Positions 1 to 7,073 of a DNA stretch of 64,000 nucleotides are shown here, in pieces (the first letter of the stretch is position 1; every line of letters begins with the position of its first letter). The position numbers were made by a program, and so were the translations under genes. Source of the stretch: Ruminococcus sp. (GTDB lineage Bacteria; Bacillota; Clostridia; Oscillospirales; Acutalibacteraceae); assembly GCA_004555265.1 (NCBI GenBank), contig SFIQ01000001.1, positions 62,001 through 126,000 of the forward strand, read 5' to 3'. The notes beneath the pieces were generated by a model, which worked only from the letters and a program-made list of their open reading frames with translations, was not told the DNA's origin and did not search any database.

Positions 1-80
1 TGTTCGTCCTTTGTCGCAATGAAAATGCCGCTGTTGTGTTTCAAACACAAATCGAAGCCATGTTAAACGGTGATGTGTAA
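1..80 (+). CDS. argR: Arginine repressor ArgR, C-terminal end (partial)
   Basis: The frame open from base 3 to the stop at 78-80 encodes 25 residues beginning FVLCRNENAAVV and ending MLNGDV. This matches the last strand and helix of the ArgR/AhrC oligomerisation domain, which binds arginine. Only the tail is in the window; the gene begins upstream. Its stop overlaps the recN start (TAATG), so the two are translationally coupled. ArgR directly before RecN is a standard Firmicute gene order, which supports the call although the fragment is short. Confidence 0.75.
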   Translation, partial: FVLCRNENAAVVFQTQIEAMLNGDV

Positions 81-1762
81 TGCTTTGTGAACTGCAAATC
101 GAAAATATTGCCATAATAAAAAAAGCGGTCATTTCCTTTCAAAAGGGCTTGAATGTGATGACCGGTGAAACCGGTGCGGGAAAATCCATTGTGATTGACT
201 CGATTAATGCGGTGCTCGGAGAGCGCACTTCCAGAGAGTTAATTCGCACCGGCTGCGACAGCGCGTTTGTTTCCGCGACCTTTTACGGTGTTTCAAAAGA
301 CATTGCAGATGTGCTTTATGATTTAGAAATTCCAAAAGAAGACGACGGGTCGGTTCTAATTCAGCGCCGCCTGTTTGCAGATGGCAGAAATCAATGCAAA
401 ATCAACGGTGTGCCCGTAACGGTTTCCGCCGTAAAGCGGGTAGCCCGATTGCTTGTCAACATCCACGGGCAATCGGACAATCAAATGCTGTTGTCGCCCG
501 AATACCACTGTGCTTACATTGATAATTTGGCGGAGGATTTCGCGGAAAAAGCAGACTTTTCCGCGGCATACCGCGCCTATATGCAGTCCAAAGCGGAATT
601 AGAGTCGCTCCATACCGACGAAACCGAAAAGTTACGGCGGCTTGACATTCTCAATTATCAAATTTCGGAGTTGGAAAACGCCGAAATTCGCGTCGGGGAA
701 ATTACGGAATGTGAAGAACGCTTGGAGGTTTTGCGCAATGCAGAGCATATTACAGACGCTTTGCAGACCGCACACGCCTATTTAAACGGCGACGACGAGC
801 AGGGGGGTGCGGTTTCTGCTGCGTTTTCTGCGGCAAAACAGTTGGAAAATATCGCCGCATTTTCCGAAGAATACAGCGAACTGCAAAAACAGGCACAGGA
901 AGCGGCATATACGCTGTCCGCTGTGTGCGATGATTTACGCGACAAACTGTTTTCGGACGCGTTTGACCCTGCAGAGGTGGATACGCTGGAAGAACGGCTG
1001 GATACGCTGTATACTTTACAGCGAAAGTACGGAAACAGCGAGGCAGAAATGCTTGCCTATTTGGAACAGGCCGTTTCCGAGCGTGAAAGCATAGAAATGT
1101 CTGATGAACGCAAGGCTTTGCTTTCCGCCGAAGTGGAAAAGCACTATCAAAAGGCCTTTGCTTACGCAGAAAAATTACATAAAACCCGCGAAACTGCGGC
1201 AAAGAAGTTTTGCCGTGATGTAGAAGCCGAACTTGCCTTTTTGGATATGCCGTCCGTTCGGTTTACAGTACAAAACAACCTGGGTGATTTAACCGAAAAC
1301 GGCATAGATAACATTGAATTTTTGCTGTCGGCAAATGCCGGGGAAGCGCCAAAACCGCTCGCGAAAATTGCTTCGGGCGGTGAACTTTCCCGCATCATGT
1401 TGGCGATTAAAAGCGTACTTGCGGAAAAAGATAATATCGGCACACTGATATTTGACGAAATTGACACGGGCGTCAGCGGTCGTGCGGCGCAAAAAATCGG
1501 CATCAAGCTTAAAACGCTCTCCAAGACGCATCAAGTGGTTTGCGTTACGCATTTGGCGCAAATTGCCGCCTTTGCAGACAGCCATATGCGCATTGAAAAG
1601 GCAGAGCGCGACGGGCAAACCTTCACAGAGGTTGCGCCTTTGGATTTTGTCGGCAGAAAATATGAATTGGCACGCATTTTGGGCGGGCTAACCGTAACCG
1701 AACTGCAACTGCAAAGTGCCGAAGAACTTTTAAAAACCGCCGAAACAGAAAATTTGGGTTGA
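80..1762 (+). CDS. recN: DNA repair protein RecN
   Basis: RecN is an SMC-like ATPase acting in double-strand break repair and homologous recombination. The 560 residues are the usual family length. Walker A is GETGAGKS near residue 30. The ABC signature IASGGELSR lies near 435, followed by Walker B LIFDEIDTGVSG. The middle (about 150-390) is charged, Glu/Lys/Ala-rich and helical, as expected of the RecN coiled coil. The ATG overlaps the argR stop by one base. The stop codon lies inside the -35 box of the downstream tyrS promoter, so the genes are packed without a separate terminator. Confidence 0.96.
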   Translation: MLCELQIENIAIIKKAVISFQKGLNVMTGETGAGKSIVIDSINAVLGERTSRELIRTGCDSAFVSATFYGVSKDIADVLYDLEIPKEDDGSVLIQRRLFADGRNQCKINGVPVTVSAVKRVARLLVNIHGQSDNQMLLSPEYHCAYIDNLAEDFAEKADFSAAYRAYMQSKAELESLHTDETEKLRRLDILNYQISELENAEIRVGEITECEERLEVLRNAEHITDALQTAHAYLNGDDEQGGAVSAAFSAAKQLENIAAFSEEYSELQKQAQEAAYTLSAVCDDLRDKLFSDAFDPAEVDTLEERLDTLYTLQRKYGNSEAEMLAYLEQAVSERESIEMSDERKALLSAEVEKHYQKAFAYAEKLHKTRETAAKKFCRDVEAELAFLDMPSVRFTVQNNLGDLTENGIDNIEFLLSANAGEAPKPLAKIASGGELSRIMLAIKSVLAEKDNIGTLIFDEIDTGVSGRAAQKIGIKLKTLSKTHQVVCVTHLAQIAAFADSHMRIEKAERDGQTFTEVAPLDFVGRKYELARILGGLTVTELQLQSAEELLKTAETENLG

Positions 1763-1787
1763 CAAACCGCAAAAGAACAAGTATAAT
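1759..1787 (+). promoter_or_regulatory. Sigma-A promoter for the T-box/tyrS transcript
   Basis: TTGACA (1759-1764) and TATAAT (1782-1787) are both consensus and separated by exactly 17 bp. The -35 box contains the recN stop codon. Transcription would begin just before the T-box leader. Confidence 0.85.
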
Positions 1788-1794
1788 CCACATA

Positions 1795-2045
1795 TCGGCT
1801 GTGATGAGAAGAAGTACAAGGCAAATTTGGCAAAGAGAGCCTGCGTTTGGTGTAAGCAGGTACGATATGCTTTGGAAATACATCTCGGAGCCGTGGGGAA
1901 GAACTTTGCAGTAAGCCCCACCGTGCGCGAGCGTTAATCGCAGAGTGATGTTTGTCACTCGCAAAGGCTGTGTTTGCGAAAACACAGCGCAATGAGGTGG
2001 TACCGCGTAATTTTACGCCCTCTGTTTTGCAGAGGGCTTTTTATT
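1795..2045 (+). promoter_or_regulatory. T-box riboswitch (tRNA-Tyr sensing) with terminator
   Basis: Leader RNA that reads the charging state of tRNA-Tyr. Visible parts: GATGAGAAGAAGTA at the base of stem I with the AGTA loop-E element (1813-1816); an AGAGAGC element and distal loop (about 1835-1860); GAAATACA with the likely specifier codon TAC (1879-1881, Tyr); and the T-box core GAGGTGGTACCGCG (1994-2007) whose TGG pairs with the tRNA acceptor end. The terminator is CCCTCTG (2018-2024) with CAGAGGG (2030-2036) and a T-run. The TAC specifier agrees with the downstream gene tyrS. Confidence 0.95.
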
Positions 2046-2067
2046 TTTATTTACGGAGGAACGAAAA

Positions 2068-3294
2068 ATGGGCGTTTATGAAGAATTACAAGCGCGTGGT
2101 TTAATCGCACAGGTGACGGACGAAAAAGAAATCCGCGACCTTGTCAACAACGGGAAAGCAGTCTTTTATATCGGCTTTGACCCCACGGCGGACAGTTTGC
2201 ATGTCGGGCATTTTATGGCGCTTTGCTTAATGAAGCGGTTACAAATGGCGGGCAACAAGCCGATTGCGTTAATCGGCGGCGGTACGGGGATGATTGGCGA
2301 CCCCTCCGGCAGAAGTGATATGCGCCAAATGCTCACACCCGAAACCATTCAGCACAACTGTGAATGCTTCAAAAAGCAAATGAGCCGTTTTATTGATTTT
2401 TCGGACGGCAAAGCGCTGATGGTCAACAATGCCGACTGGCTGATGGACTTAAACTACATTGAACTTTTGCGCGAAGTCGGTGCTTGTTTCAGCGTGAACC
2501 GTATGCTCACGGCGGAATGTTACAAGCAGCGTATGGAAAAGGGCTTGAGCTTTTTAGAGTTCAACTATATGATTATGCAAAGCTACGACTTTTACGAGCT
2601 GTTCCAAAAATACGGCTGTAATATGCAGTTCGGCGGCGATGACCAATGGAGCAATATGCTCGGCGGTACGGAACTTATCCGCCGCAAACTCGGCAAAGAC
2701 GCGTATGCAATGACCATCACTTTACTGCTCAATTCCGAGGGGAAAAAGATGGGCAAAACGCAGTCGGGCGCGGTGTGGCTGGACGAAAACAAAACCTCGC
2801 CGTTCGATTTTTATCAGTATTGGCGGAATGTGGACGACGCGGATGTGCTCAAATGCATCCGAATGCTGACTTTCCTGCCGCTGGAAGAAATCGAGAAAAT
2901 GGAATCCTGGCAGGGGAGCGAATTGAACAAGGCAAAAGAAATTTTGGCGTACGAATTAACGGCACTTGTGCATGGTGAAGAAAAAGCAACCAAAGCGCAA
3001 GAGGCGGCACGCGCGCTGTTTTCCGGCGCGGCGGATACCGACAATATGCCGACCGTGACGCTTTCGGCAGACGATTTTGAGGGCGGGCAGGTGCAAATTA
3101 TTAAGATTATGCTCAAAGCCGGCTTGATTAAATCCAACGGCGAGGGCAGACGCTTAATTCAGCAAGGCGGCGTTTCGGTAGATGACCACAAGGTCACAGA
3201 CCCGCTGGCATTCGTTTCTGCGGCAGATTTCCAAAAAGGGCATATTATACTCAAAAAGGGCAAAAAAGTCTTTTACAAGGTTACAGTGGAATAA
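2068..3294 (+). CDS. tyrS: Tyrosyl-tRNA synthetase
   Basis: Class I aminoacyl-tRNA synthetase that charges tRNA-Tyr, 408 residues. The HIGH-type motif appears as HVGHF (about residue 46), and the KMSKS-type motif as KKMGKTQSG (about 228), close to the bacterial KFGKT form. FDPTADSLHVGH is typical of the TyrS1 nucleotide fold. The C-terminal ~65 residues form an S4-like RNA-binding domain (GLIKSNGEGRRLIQQGGV). An ideal GGAGG sits 8 bases before the ATG. Expression is set by the T-box leader; a strong hairpin follows the stop. Confidence 0.98.
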   Translation: MGVYEELQARGLIAQVTDEKEIRDLVNNGKAVFYIGFDPTADSLHVGHFMALCLMKRLQMAGNKPIALIGGGTGMIGDPSGRSDMRQMLTPETIQHNCECFKKQMSRFIDFSDGKALMVNNADWLMDLNYIELLREVGACFSVNRMLTAECYKQRMEKGLSFLEFNYMIMQSYDFYELFQKYGCNMQFGGDDQWSNMLGGTELIRRKLGKDAYAMTITLLLNSEGKKMGKTQSGAVWLDENKTSPFDFYQYWRNVDDADVLKCIRMLTFLPLEEIEKMESWQGSELNKAKEILAYELTALVHGEEKATKAQEAARALFSGAADTDNMPTVTLSADDFEGGQVQIIKIMLKAGLIKSNGEGRRLIQQGGVSVDDHKVTDPLAFVSAADFQKGHIILKKGKKVFYKVTVE

Positions 3295-3305
3295 TTCGGC
3301 AAAAA

Positions 3306-3341
3306 CAACTCTCTGCCTTTGGGCAGGGAGTTGTTTTTCTT
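3306..3341 (+). terminator. Intrinsic terminator after tyrS
   Basis: CAACTCTCTGCC (3306-3317) pairs with GGCAGGGAGTTG (3322-3333) across a TTTG loop with one G-T pair. TTTTTCTTT follows. AAAAA on the left flank means it could also act on the minus strand. Confidence 0.9.
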
Positions 3342-3361
3342 TGCTTAAGACCAATAAAAAT

Positions 3362-3387
3362 AGCGCCCTTGGTAAACCAAAGACGCT
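3362..3387 (-). terminator. Terminator-like hairpin, copy 1 of 3
   Basis: Read on the minus strand, AGCGTCTTTGG and AAGGGCGCT form an imperfect hairpin followed by ATTTTTAT. It lies 19 bp downstream of the small Cys-rich gene. Near-identical copies occur at 4207-4232 and 14018-14044, also behind small mobile-type genes; the flank ATTATTGAATTTTT is shared by the first two copies. Confidence 0.7.
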
Positions 3388-3406
3388 ATAATTATTGAAT
3401 TTTTGC

Positions 3407-3685
3407 TTACTGCTTTCCCTTTCGCATGTGCTTAGGTAAATGGCAATCCTCTACGCCCTCAATTTGTTTGTATTTTGGGCAATCGTAATGATGACAATCT
3501 AAATAAATCGGTTTTTCCCCAAAAATTTCACATACAGGTTCGTCCCATGTTCCATATTTCATATCGATATGCGTGCAGCTTGCACAAAGCGGAGTAAGAA
3601 TTTCTCCAAGCATCGGCGCTTCTAAATTACTGTGCGCTTCATCACATAACCGCTCGTACTCTTTAATTCGTTCTTCGTCCGTCAT
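3407..3685 (-). CDS. Small Cys-rich protein, phage-module paralogue 1 (unknown function)
   Basis: 92 residues starting MTDEERIKEYERLC; the ATG at 3685 has a GGAGGT ribosome site and lies one base after the stop of the ADP-ribosyltransferase remnant. Cysteines are arranged as C-x2-C (CASC) near residue 37, a single Cys about 17 further on, and CHHYDC near 65, suggesting a small zinc-binding fold. A diverged, frameshifted paralogue lies at 4249-4535 in the same context. I do not recognise a named family. The location directly behind a phage-type ART domain suggests a phage morphogenesis cassette gene. Confidence 0.6.
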   Translation of the reverse strand: MTDEERIKEYERLCDEAHSNLEAPMLGEILTPLCASCTHIDMKYGTWDEPVCEIFGEKPIYLDCHHYDCPKYKQIEGVEDCHLPKHMRKGKQ

Positions 3686-3686
3686 C

Positions 3687-3868
3687 TTACAATACCTCCG
3701 CAACTATAATATATTTCCCCTTAAATATTTGTGCTTCTATTATACTACATATTGCTTCTTTTTGCAACAAAACTTCGTATTCTGATTTCCCGCCATTCTG
3801 CGTTGTAAATAGATGTGGCCCATTTTTGATAAAAAAATAAGTCAAAATATAGTACAATGTTTTTGCCA
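3687..3868 (-). pseudogene. Remnant of an ADP-ribosyltransferase C-terminus, copy 1
   Basis: The minus-strand frame ends NGGKSEYEVLLQK...FKGKYIIVAEVL with its stop at 3687-3689. It closely parallels copy 2 at 4537-4768. The pattern G-K-S-E-Y-E-V-L-L resembles the catalytic E-x-E turn of ADP-ribosyltransferase (VIP2/ADPRT-type) domains, which occur at the end of some phage minor head proteins. Upstream, the frame is broken and the sequence runs into a REP repeat at 3869, so the gene is dead. The family call is inferred from a short stretch. Confidence 0.5.
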
Positions 3869-3893
3869 CAATCAGGGGACGGTTCTCTGATTG
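3869..3893. repeat. REP-type palindromic repeat, left end
   Basis: 25 bp: CAATCAG, the core GGGGACGGTTCT, then CTGATTG, so the ends can pair around the core. It is a near-perfect inverted copy (one mismatch) of 4034-4058. Further copies lie at 4769-4790 and 4814-4838. The GGGGACGGTTCT core is of the kind carried by REP-associated IS200-like elements. Confidence 0.8.
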
Positions 3894-3898
3894 TCAAA

Positions 3899-4032
3899 AT
3901 GTTGCAGATTTTCAAAAAAATAGATTCAAAAAGCCGAGATGAATTTATTGCGATTTTAAACAAAACGGGCTTTCAATCAGGCAAATCAGCAGATTGACAG
4001 GTGTAAATTACTATATTATACAAAAAATATAG
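3899..4032 (+). pseudogene. C-terminal remnant of a REP-associated tyrosine transposase (RAYT)
   Basis: Between the two inverted REP repeats, the plus strand encodes MLQIFKKIDSKSRDEFIAIL in one frame. After a frameshift around 3970 it continues SIRQISRLTGVNYYIIQK and stops at 4032, two bases before the right repeat. The second piece matches the conserved end of RAYT/TnpA-REP proteins (S-I-R-Q-I-S-R-L-T-G), a Y1-type IS200-like family. The catalytic N-terminal part is absent, so this is an internally deleted, non-autonomous element. Confidence 0.72.
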
Positions 4033-4170
4033 TCAATCACAGAACCGTCCCCTGATTGATTTTGCGCCTTTTTCAGTGGTGGTCTCCGCCGTCGGCTTTT
4101 CCGCATTTTCAACGGCGGTTTCCGTTTCTGTGCACTTGCCCTGTTCGGTCTTTTTTTCTTTCTTGTCCAT
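4033..4170 (-). pseudogene. Truncated scaffold-like ORF interrupted by a REP element
   Basis: 45 codons from an ATG at 4170 with an AGGAG site: MDKKEKKTEQ, then a Glu/Thr/Lys-rich stretch, ending SIRGRFCD. The last residues are encoded by the REP repeat itself, so the original reading frame was cut by insertion. The highly charged, low-complexity start and the position after a minor-head-type ART fragment suggest the N-terminus of a phage scaffolding protein; that is inference from context and composition. Confidence 0.45.
4034..4058. repeat. REP-type palindromic repeat, right end
   Basis: Inverted partner of 3869-3893: CAATCAC, AGAACCGTCCCC, TGATTG. The pair bounds the 190-bp relic carrying the transposase tail. 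Confidence 0.8.
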
Positions 4171-4206
4171 TTTGGCTTCTCCTTTCTTAAAAATGGGTAT
4201 AAAAAT

Positions 4207-4232
4207 AGCGCCCTTGGTAAACCAAAGACGCT
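4207..4232 (-). terminator. Terminator-like hairpin, copy 2 of 3
   Basis: Identical to 3362-3387 over the hairpin and preceding the same ATTATTGAATTTTT flank. It lies 16 bp downstream of the frameshifted Cys-rich gene, again followed on the minus strand by ATTTTTAT. Confidence 0.7.
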
Positions 4233-4248
4233 ATAATTATTGAATTTT

Positions 4249-4535
4249 TTACTTGTTTTCCTGTTCCATTTGCCTTTGTATGTGCAAAGGCAAAAAGGAT
4301 TTCGGGCAGTTGGGTATTTTTTATATGCAGGACAATCAAATTTATGTGCATTCATAAAATCCTTTGGCATATCTCCATAAATATCACATTTCGGATTCCA
4401 AGAATCATCATAATTTGAATATTCACACGATTTACAAATAGGAAATGTTACAGAGCCTAATAACGGTGATTCTAAATGGCTGTGTGCTTCATCGCAAAGC
4501 CGTGCATACTCTTTGATTCGTTCTTCCTCAGTCAT
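4249..4535 (-). pseudogene. Small Cys-rich protein, paralogue 2, frameshifted
   Basis: Starts MTEEERIKEYARLCDEAHSH, like paralogue 1, with CKSC and FDCPAY matching CASC and YDCPKY. At the A-run in codons Y-K-K (plus-strand T-run about 4316-4322) the frame slips. Reading with one extra base gives IPNCPKSFLPLHIQRQMEQ and a stop at 4249-4251, which aligns with the tail of paralogue 1 (CHLPKHMRKGKQ). Without correction the frame runs on through the terminator, an implausible protein. Either a real decay mutation or a homopolymer sequencing error. Confidence 0.6.
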
Positions 4536-4536
4536 C

Positions 4537-4768
4537 TTACAACACCTCCGCTACGATAATATACTTCCCTTTAAATTTCTGTGCTTCTATTATACGATAT
4601 TCTGCCCCTTTTTGCAACAAAATTTCGTATTCTGATTTTCCGCCATTTGCGAGGTTATATGATATTTCTTCTACATACGCCGCACCGGCTTGATTCGCTC
4701 TTTTAATGAGCACCAACTGCACATTTTTGTTCGGATTTCCGATATAGGATGCATCTTTTAAAATAGCA
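4537..4768 (-). pseudogene. Remnant of an ADP-ribosyltransferase C-terminus, copy 2
   Basis: About 76 codons, from ILKDASYIGNPNKNVQLVLI through VEEISYNLANGGKSEYEILL to KGKYIIVAEVL, stop at 4537-4539. The better-preserved of two copies. SEYEILLQKGAEYRIIE fits the E-x-E catalytic segment of ADPRT exoenzyme-like domains, which end several Clostridia phage head proteins. It is truncated upstream by REP repeats, so no N-terminus remains. It is followed one base later by the Cys-rich gene, exactly as in copy 1. Confidence 0.55.
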
Positions 4769-4838
4769 GGACAGGGGACGGTTCTATGTCTTGACAAAAA
4801 ACAAGTTATTGGACAATCAGGGGACGGTTCTCTGATTG
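4769..4838. repeat. Two further REP-type repeats (4769-4790 and 4814-4838)
   Basis: 4769-4790 is GGACA, GGGGACGGTTCT, ATGTC. 4814-4838 is identical to the left repeat at 3869-3893. They abut the truncated end of the ART copy 2 fragment, and only 23 bp lie between them, so this pair carries no transposase sequence. Confidence 0.75.
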
Positions 4839-4852
4839 AGAATAATTCGGCA

Positions 4853-4894
4853 AAAAGAAGCACCGCTTTTGATTTACACAGTCAAAAGCGGTGC
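4853..4894 (-). terminator. Intrinsic terminator of the asd-dapA-dapB-ACT operon
   Basis: GCACCGCTTTTGA (4860-4872) pairs perfectly with TCAAAAGCGGTGC (4882-4894); on the minus strand TTCTTTTTG follows. Confidence 0.9.
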
Positions 4895-4908
4895 CGTTTT
4901 ATTTTGTA

Positions 4909-5370
4909 TCAACCAAAAACCTTGTGCAATTCTTCCAATGTATTCTCTAAATCCGCTTTTGCAACCAAAACGGAAATGTCAACTTCGGAAGTGGTAATCA
5001 TACTGATGTCTGCTTTCGCGTTGGCCATGGCGTTAAACACTTTACAGGCAACGCCCGGACAACCGCGCATGCCTTCACCGAACACAGAAATTTTGCAATG
5101 ACCGTTGCTGATGGAGAGCTTCAAATCGGGGTTTAATGCGCGAAGTTTTGCAGAAATCTCCAAAACCTTGCCCATATCATCACCCGAAATGGTAAAGGAA
5201 AGGTCGGGCATATTGCGGTGGGGCGGGGTTTGCGAAATCATATCCACATCAATACCCGCACCCGAAATCATTTCAAAGATTTTGGAAATCAGTGTAATAT
5301 CGGCAGGGGAGTCCTGCAAAGAAATCAGCGTAACATCTTCCACAACCGTTATGCTTTGCACAGTATTCAA
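4909..5370 (-). CDS. Stand-alone ACT-domain protein (aspartokinase regulatory-like)
   Basis: About 153 residues with two ACT modules: ITVVEDVTLISLQDSP... and the half ending ISMITTSEVDISVLV. The layout and the motif ISMITTSEVDISVLV are those of the C-terminal regulatory region of aspartate kinases, but no kinase domain precedes it. As last gene of the lysine operon (asd-dapA-dapB-this), it may bind lysine or another aspartate-family effector and act on a separately encoded kinase; that is inference. Start: no ATG is available. TTG at 5370 lies 8 bases after GGAGG; TTG at 5376 is only 2 bases away and less likely. Confidence 0.85.
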   Translation of the reverse strand: MNTVQSITVVEDVTLISLQDSPADITLISKIFEMISGAGIDVDMISQTPPHRNMPDLSFTISGDDMGKVLEISAKLRALNPDLKLSISNGHCKISVFGEGMRGCPGVACKVFNAMANAKADISMITTSEVDISVLVAKADLENTLEELHKVFG

Positions 5371-5384
5371 AATCAACGCCTCCG

Positions 5385-6140
5385 TTATTTGTTATCAACC
5401 AAGTCTTTCATCGAATACAGTTTTGCGGGTTTGTCTTTCAAGAAAACTGCGGCATTGACCGCACCCACTGCAAAAAGGTCTTTTGAGCGCGCAGAGTGCG
5501 AAATTTTAATCACTTCATCAAGACCTGCAAAGAGAATTTCATGCTCGCCCACAATCGTACCGCCGCGCACGGCGTGAATGCCGATTTCGTGCGGGTCACG
5601 CTTTGCGCGTTTCGAGTGGCGGTCAAATTCATAATGCGGTTTTTCCGTAAGCGCGTCGGAAATGGTATCCGCCAACATCAGCGCCGTACCGCTCGGGGCG
5701 TCAATTTTTTGATTGTGGTGCATTTCCACAATCTCAATATCAAACGCGCCTTCCAGCACGCGAGCCGCTTTTGCCGCCAATTCCGCGACTAAATTGACAC
5801 CGATGGACATATTTGCAGAGAAAAAGATAGGCGTGTCCTGCGATGCTGATTTGAGCTTCGCAATTTGTTCGTCGGAAAGACCGGTTGTTGCCACTACTGC
5901 CGCACATTTGTGCGCTGTGGCATACGCCAAAAGCCCGTCTAACACAGACGGATGCGAAAAATCAATAATCACATCGCCGTCCACGGTCAAATCTGCAAAA
6001 CTTTTAAATACAGGGTAGTCTGCAGTTCCTTCGCCGATATCCACGCCTGCAACGATTTCGCAGTCCTCGCGGCGGCGAACACATTCGGTAATCACATGTC
6101 CCATATGGCCGAGACAGCCGCTTAAAATAATCCTTGTCAT
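5385..6140 (-). CDS. dapB: 4-hydroxy-tetrahydrodipicolinate reductase
   Basis: Reduces 4-hydroxy-tetrahydrodipicolinate with NAD(P)H in lysine and diaminopimelate synthesis. 251 residues, standard length. The dinucleotide motif GCLGHMG is at residue 8. The DapB signature EMHHNQKIDAPSGTA (about 142-156) holds the catalytic His and Lys. Third gene of the operon, 22 bp after dapA; the ACT gene begins 14 bp further on. Weak Shine-Dalgarno (GGGATGTG). Confidence 0.97.
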   Translation of the reverse strand: MTRIILSGCLGHMGHVITECVRRREDCEIVAGVDIGEGTADYPVFKSFADLTVDGDVIIDFSHPSVLDGLLAYATAHKCAAVVATTGLSDEQIAKLKSASQDTPIFFSANMSIGVNLVAELAAKAARVLEGAFDIEIVEMHHNQKIDAPSGTALMLADTISDALTEKPHYEFDRHSKRAKRDPHEIGIHAVRGGTIVGEHEILFAGLDEVIKISHSARSKDLFAVGAVNAAVFLKDKPAKLYSMKDLVDNK

Positions 6141-6162
6141 GCTTTCACATCCCGAAAAAACT

Positions 6163-7053
6163 TTATTTTACAAGACCGTATTTACGCATTACCGACTCTA
6201 ACTTGGCGGTGTTTGCTTCGTTCATATCACAAAGCGGCATACGCAACGGACCTGCATCAAAGCCCATCATACGCATAGCCTGTTTCACGGGGATGGGGTT
6301 GACATCCATAAACATCGCGTTGCAAAGTTCCAAATATTCAAGTTGGAGTTTGCGGCTGGTTTCAAAATCCCCGTTCAAAGCCGACGCGGCAATATCGTGC
6401 GCCACTTGCGGTGCAATATTGGACAGCACGGAAATTACACCTTTGCCGCCCAAAGACATAATCGGGGTGATTTGGTCGTCGTTGCCCGAGTAGACCGCAA
6501 AATCGGGGTCGCAAAGAGAAATGGTTTTTGCAATCGAGGAAAGATTGCCCGTGGCTTCTTTTGCGGCATAAATCATTTTATGATGTGAAAGTTCCGCATA
6601 CGTTTCGGGCTTGACTTCGCACCCGGTACGGCTCGGCACATTGTAAATGATAATCGGCGTCGAAACACGGTCAGCAAGATAAGTATAATGCTTATAAAGT
6701 CCTTCCTGTGAAGCCTTGTTATAGTATGGCGTAACCATCAACAGACCGTCAACACCGATTTTTTCCGCTTCGTTGGAAAGTTTTAAGGCATATGCCGTAT
6801 CATTACTGCCGGTTCCGGCAATCACGGGAATTCTGCCCGCAACGGTCTCCACAGTAAAACGAATCGCCTCGGTGTGCTCCTCGTGTGTCAGCGTTGCGCT
6901 TTCGCCTGTGGTGCCGCAAATGACAATCGCGTCCGTTCCGTGGGCAATTTGATATTCCAAAATTGTTTTCAAGGCAGGGTAGTTCACCGCACCGTCTGCG
7001 GTAAACGGGGTAATAATTGCAACGCCTGCACCTGTGAAAATTGGCTTTTTCAT
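6163..7053 (-). CDS. dapA: 4-hydroxy-tetrahydrodipicolinate synthase
   Basis: Condenses aspartate semialdehyde with pyruvate, the committed step to diaminopimelate and lysine. 296 residues, TIM-barrel aldolase of the DHDPS/NAL family. The Schiff-base lysine is in YAAKEATGN (about 161), the catalytic Tyr in YNVPSRTG (about 133), and the GTTGES substrate loop near 43. The ATG at 7053 follows GGAGGT; the frame is open further upstream, but that extension overlaps asd and looks non-native. Confidence 0.97.
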   Translation of the reverse strand: MKKPIFTGAGVAIITPFTADGAVNYPALKTILEYQIAHGTDAIVICGTTGESATLTHEEHTEAIRFTVETVAGRIPVIAGTGSNDTAYALKLSNEAEKIGVDGLLMVTPYYNKASQEGLYKHYTYLADRVSTPIIIYNVPSRTGCEVKPETYAELSHHKMIYAAKEATGNLSSIAKTISLCDPDFAVYSGNDDQITPIMSLGGKGVISVLSNIAPQVAHDIAASALNGDFETSRKLQLEYLELCNAMFMDVNPIPVKQAMRMMGFDAGPLRMPLCDMNEANTAKLESVMRKYGLVK

Positions 7054-7073
7054 TGAAATAACCTCCAAATCAA

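Noticed and set aside
750..1202. Long antisense frame inside recN, and many similar frames opposite other genes
   Set aside because: They lack Shine-Dalgarno sites, have Arg/Pro/His-rich low-quality translations, and lie wholly within strongly supported genes.
4011..4535. A 174-residue protein reading through the second Cys-rich gene
   Set aside because: The last ~90 residues come from translating a terminator hairpin and the scaffold-like ORF in the wrong frame; the paralogue shows the natural end.
3342..4840. Repeats around 3.4-4.8 kb as a CRISPR array
   Set aside because: The copies are few, unequally spaced, occur in both orientations, and enclose transposase and phage gene fragments rather than uniform spacers.
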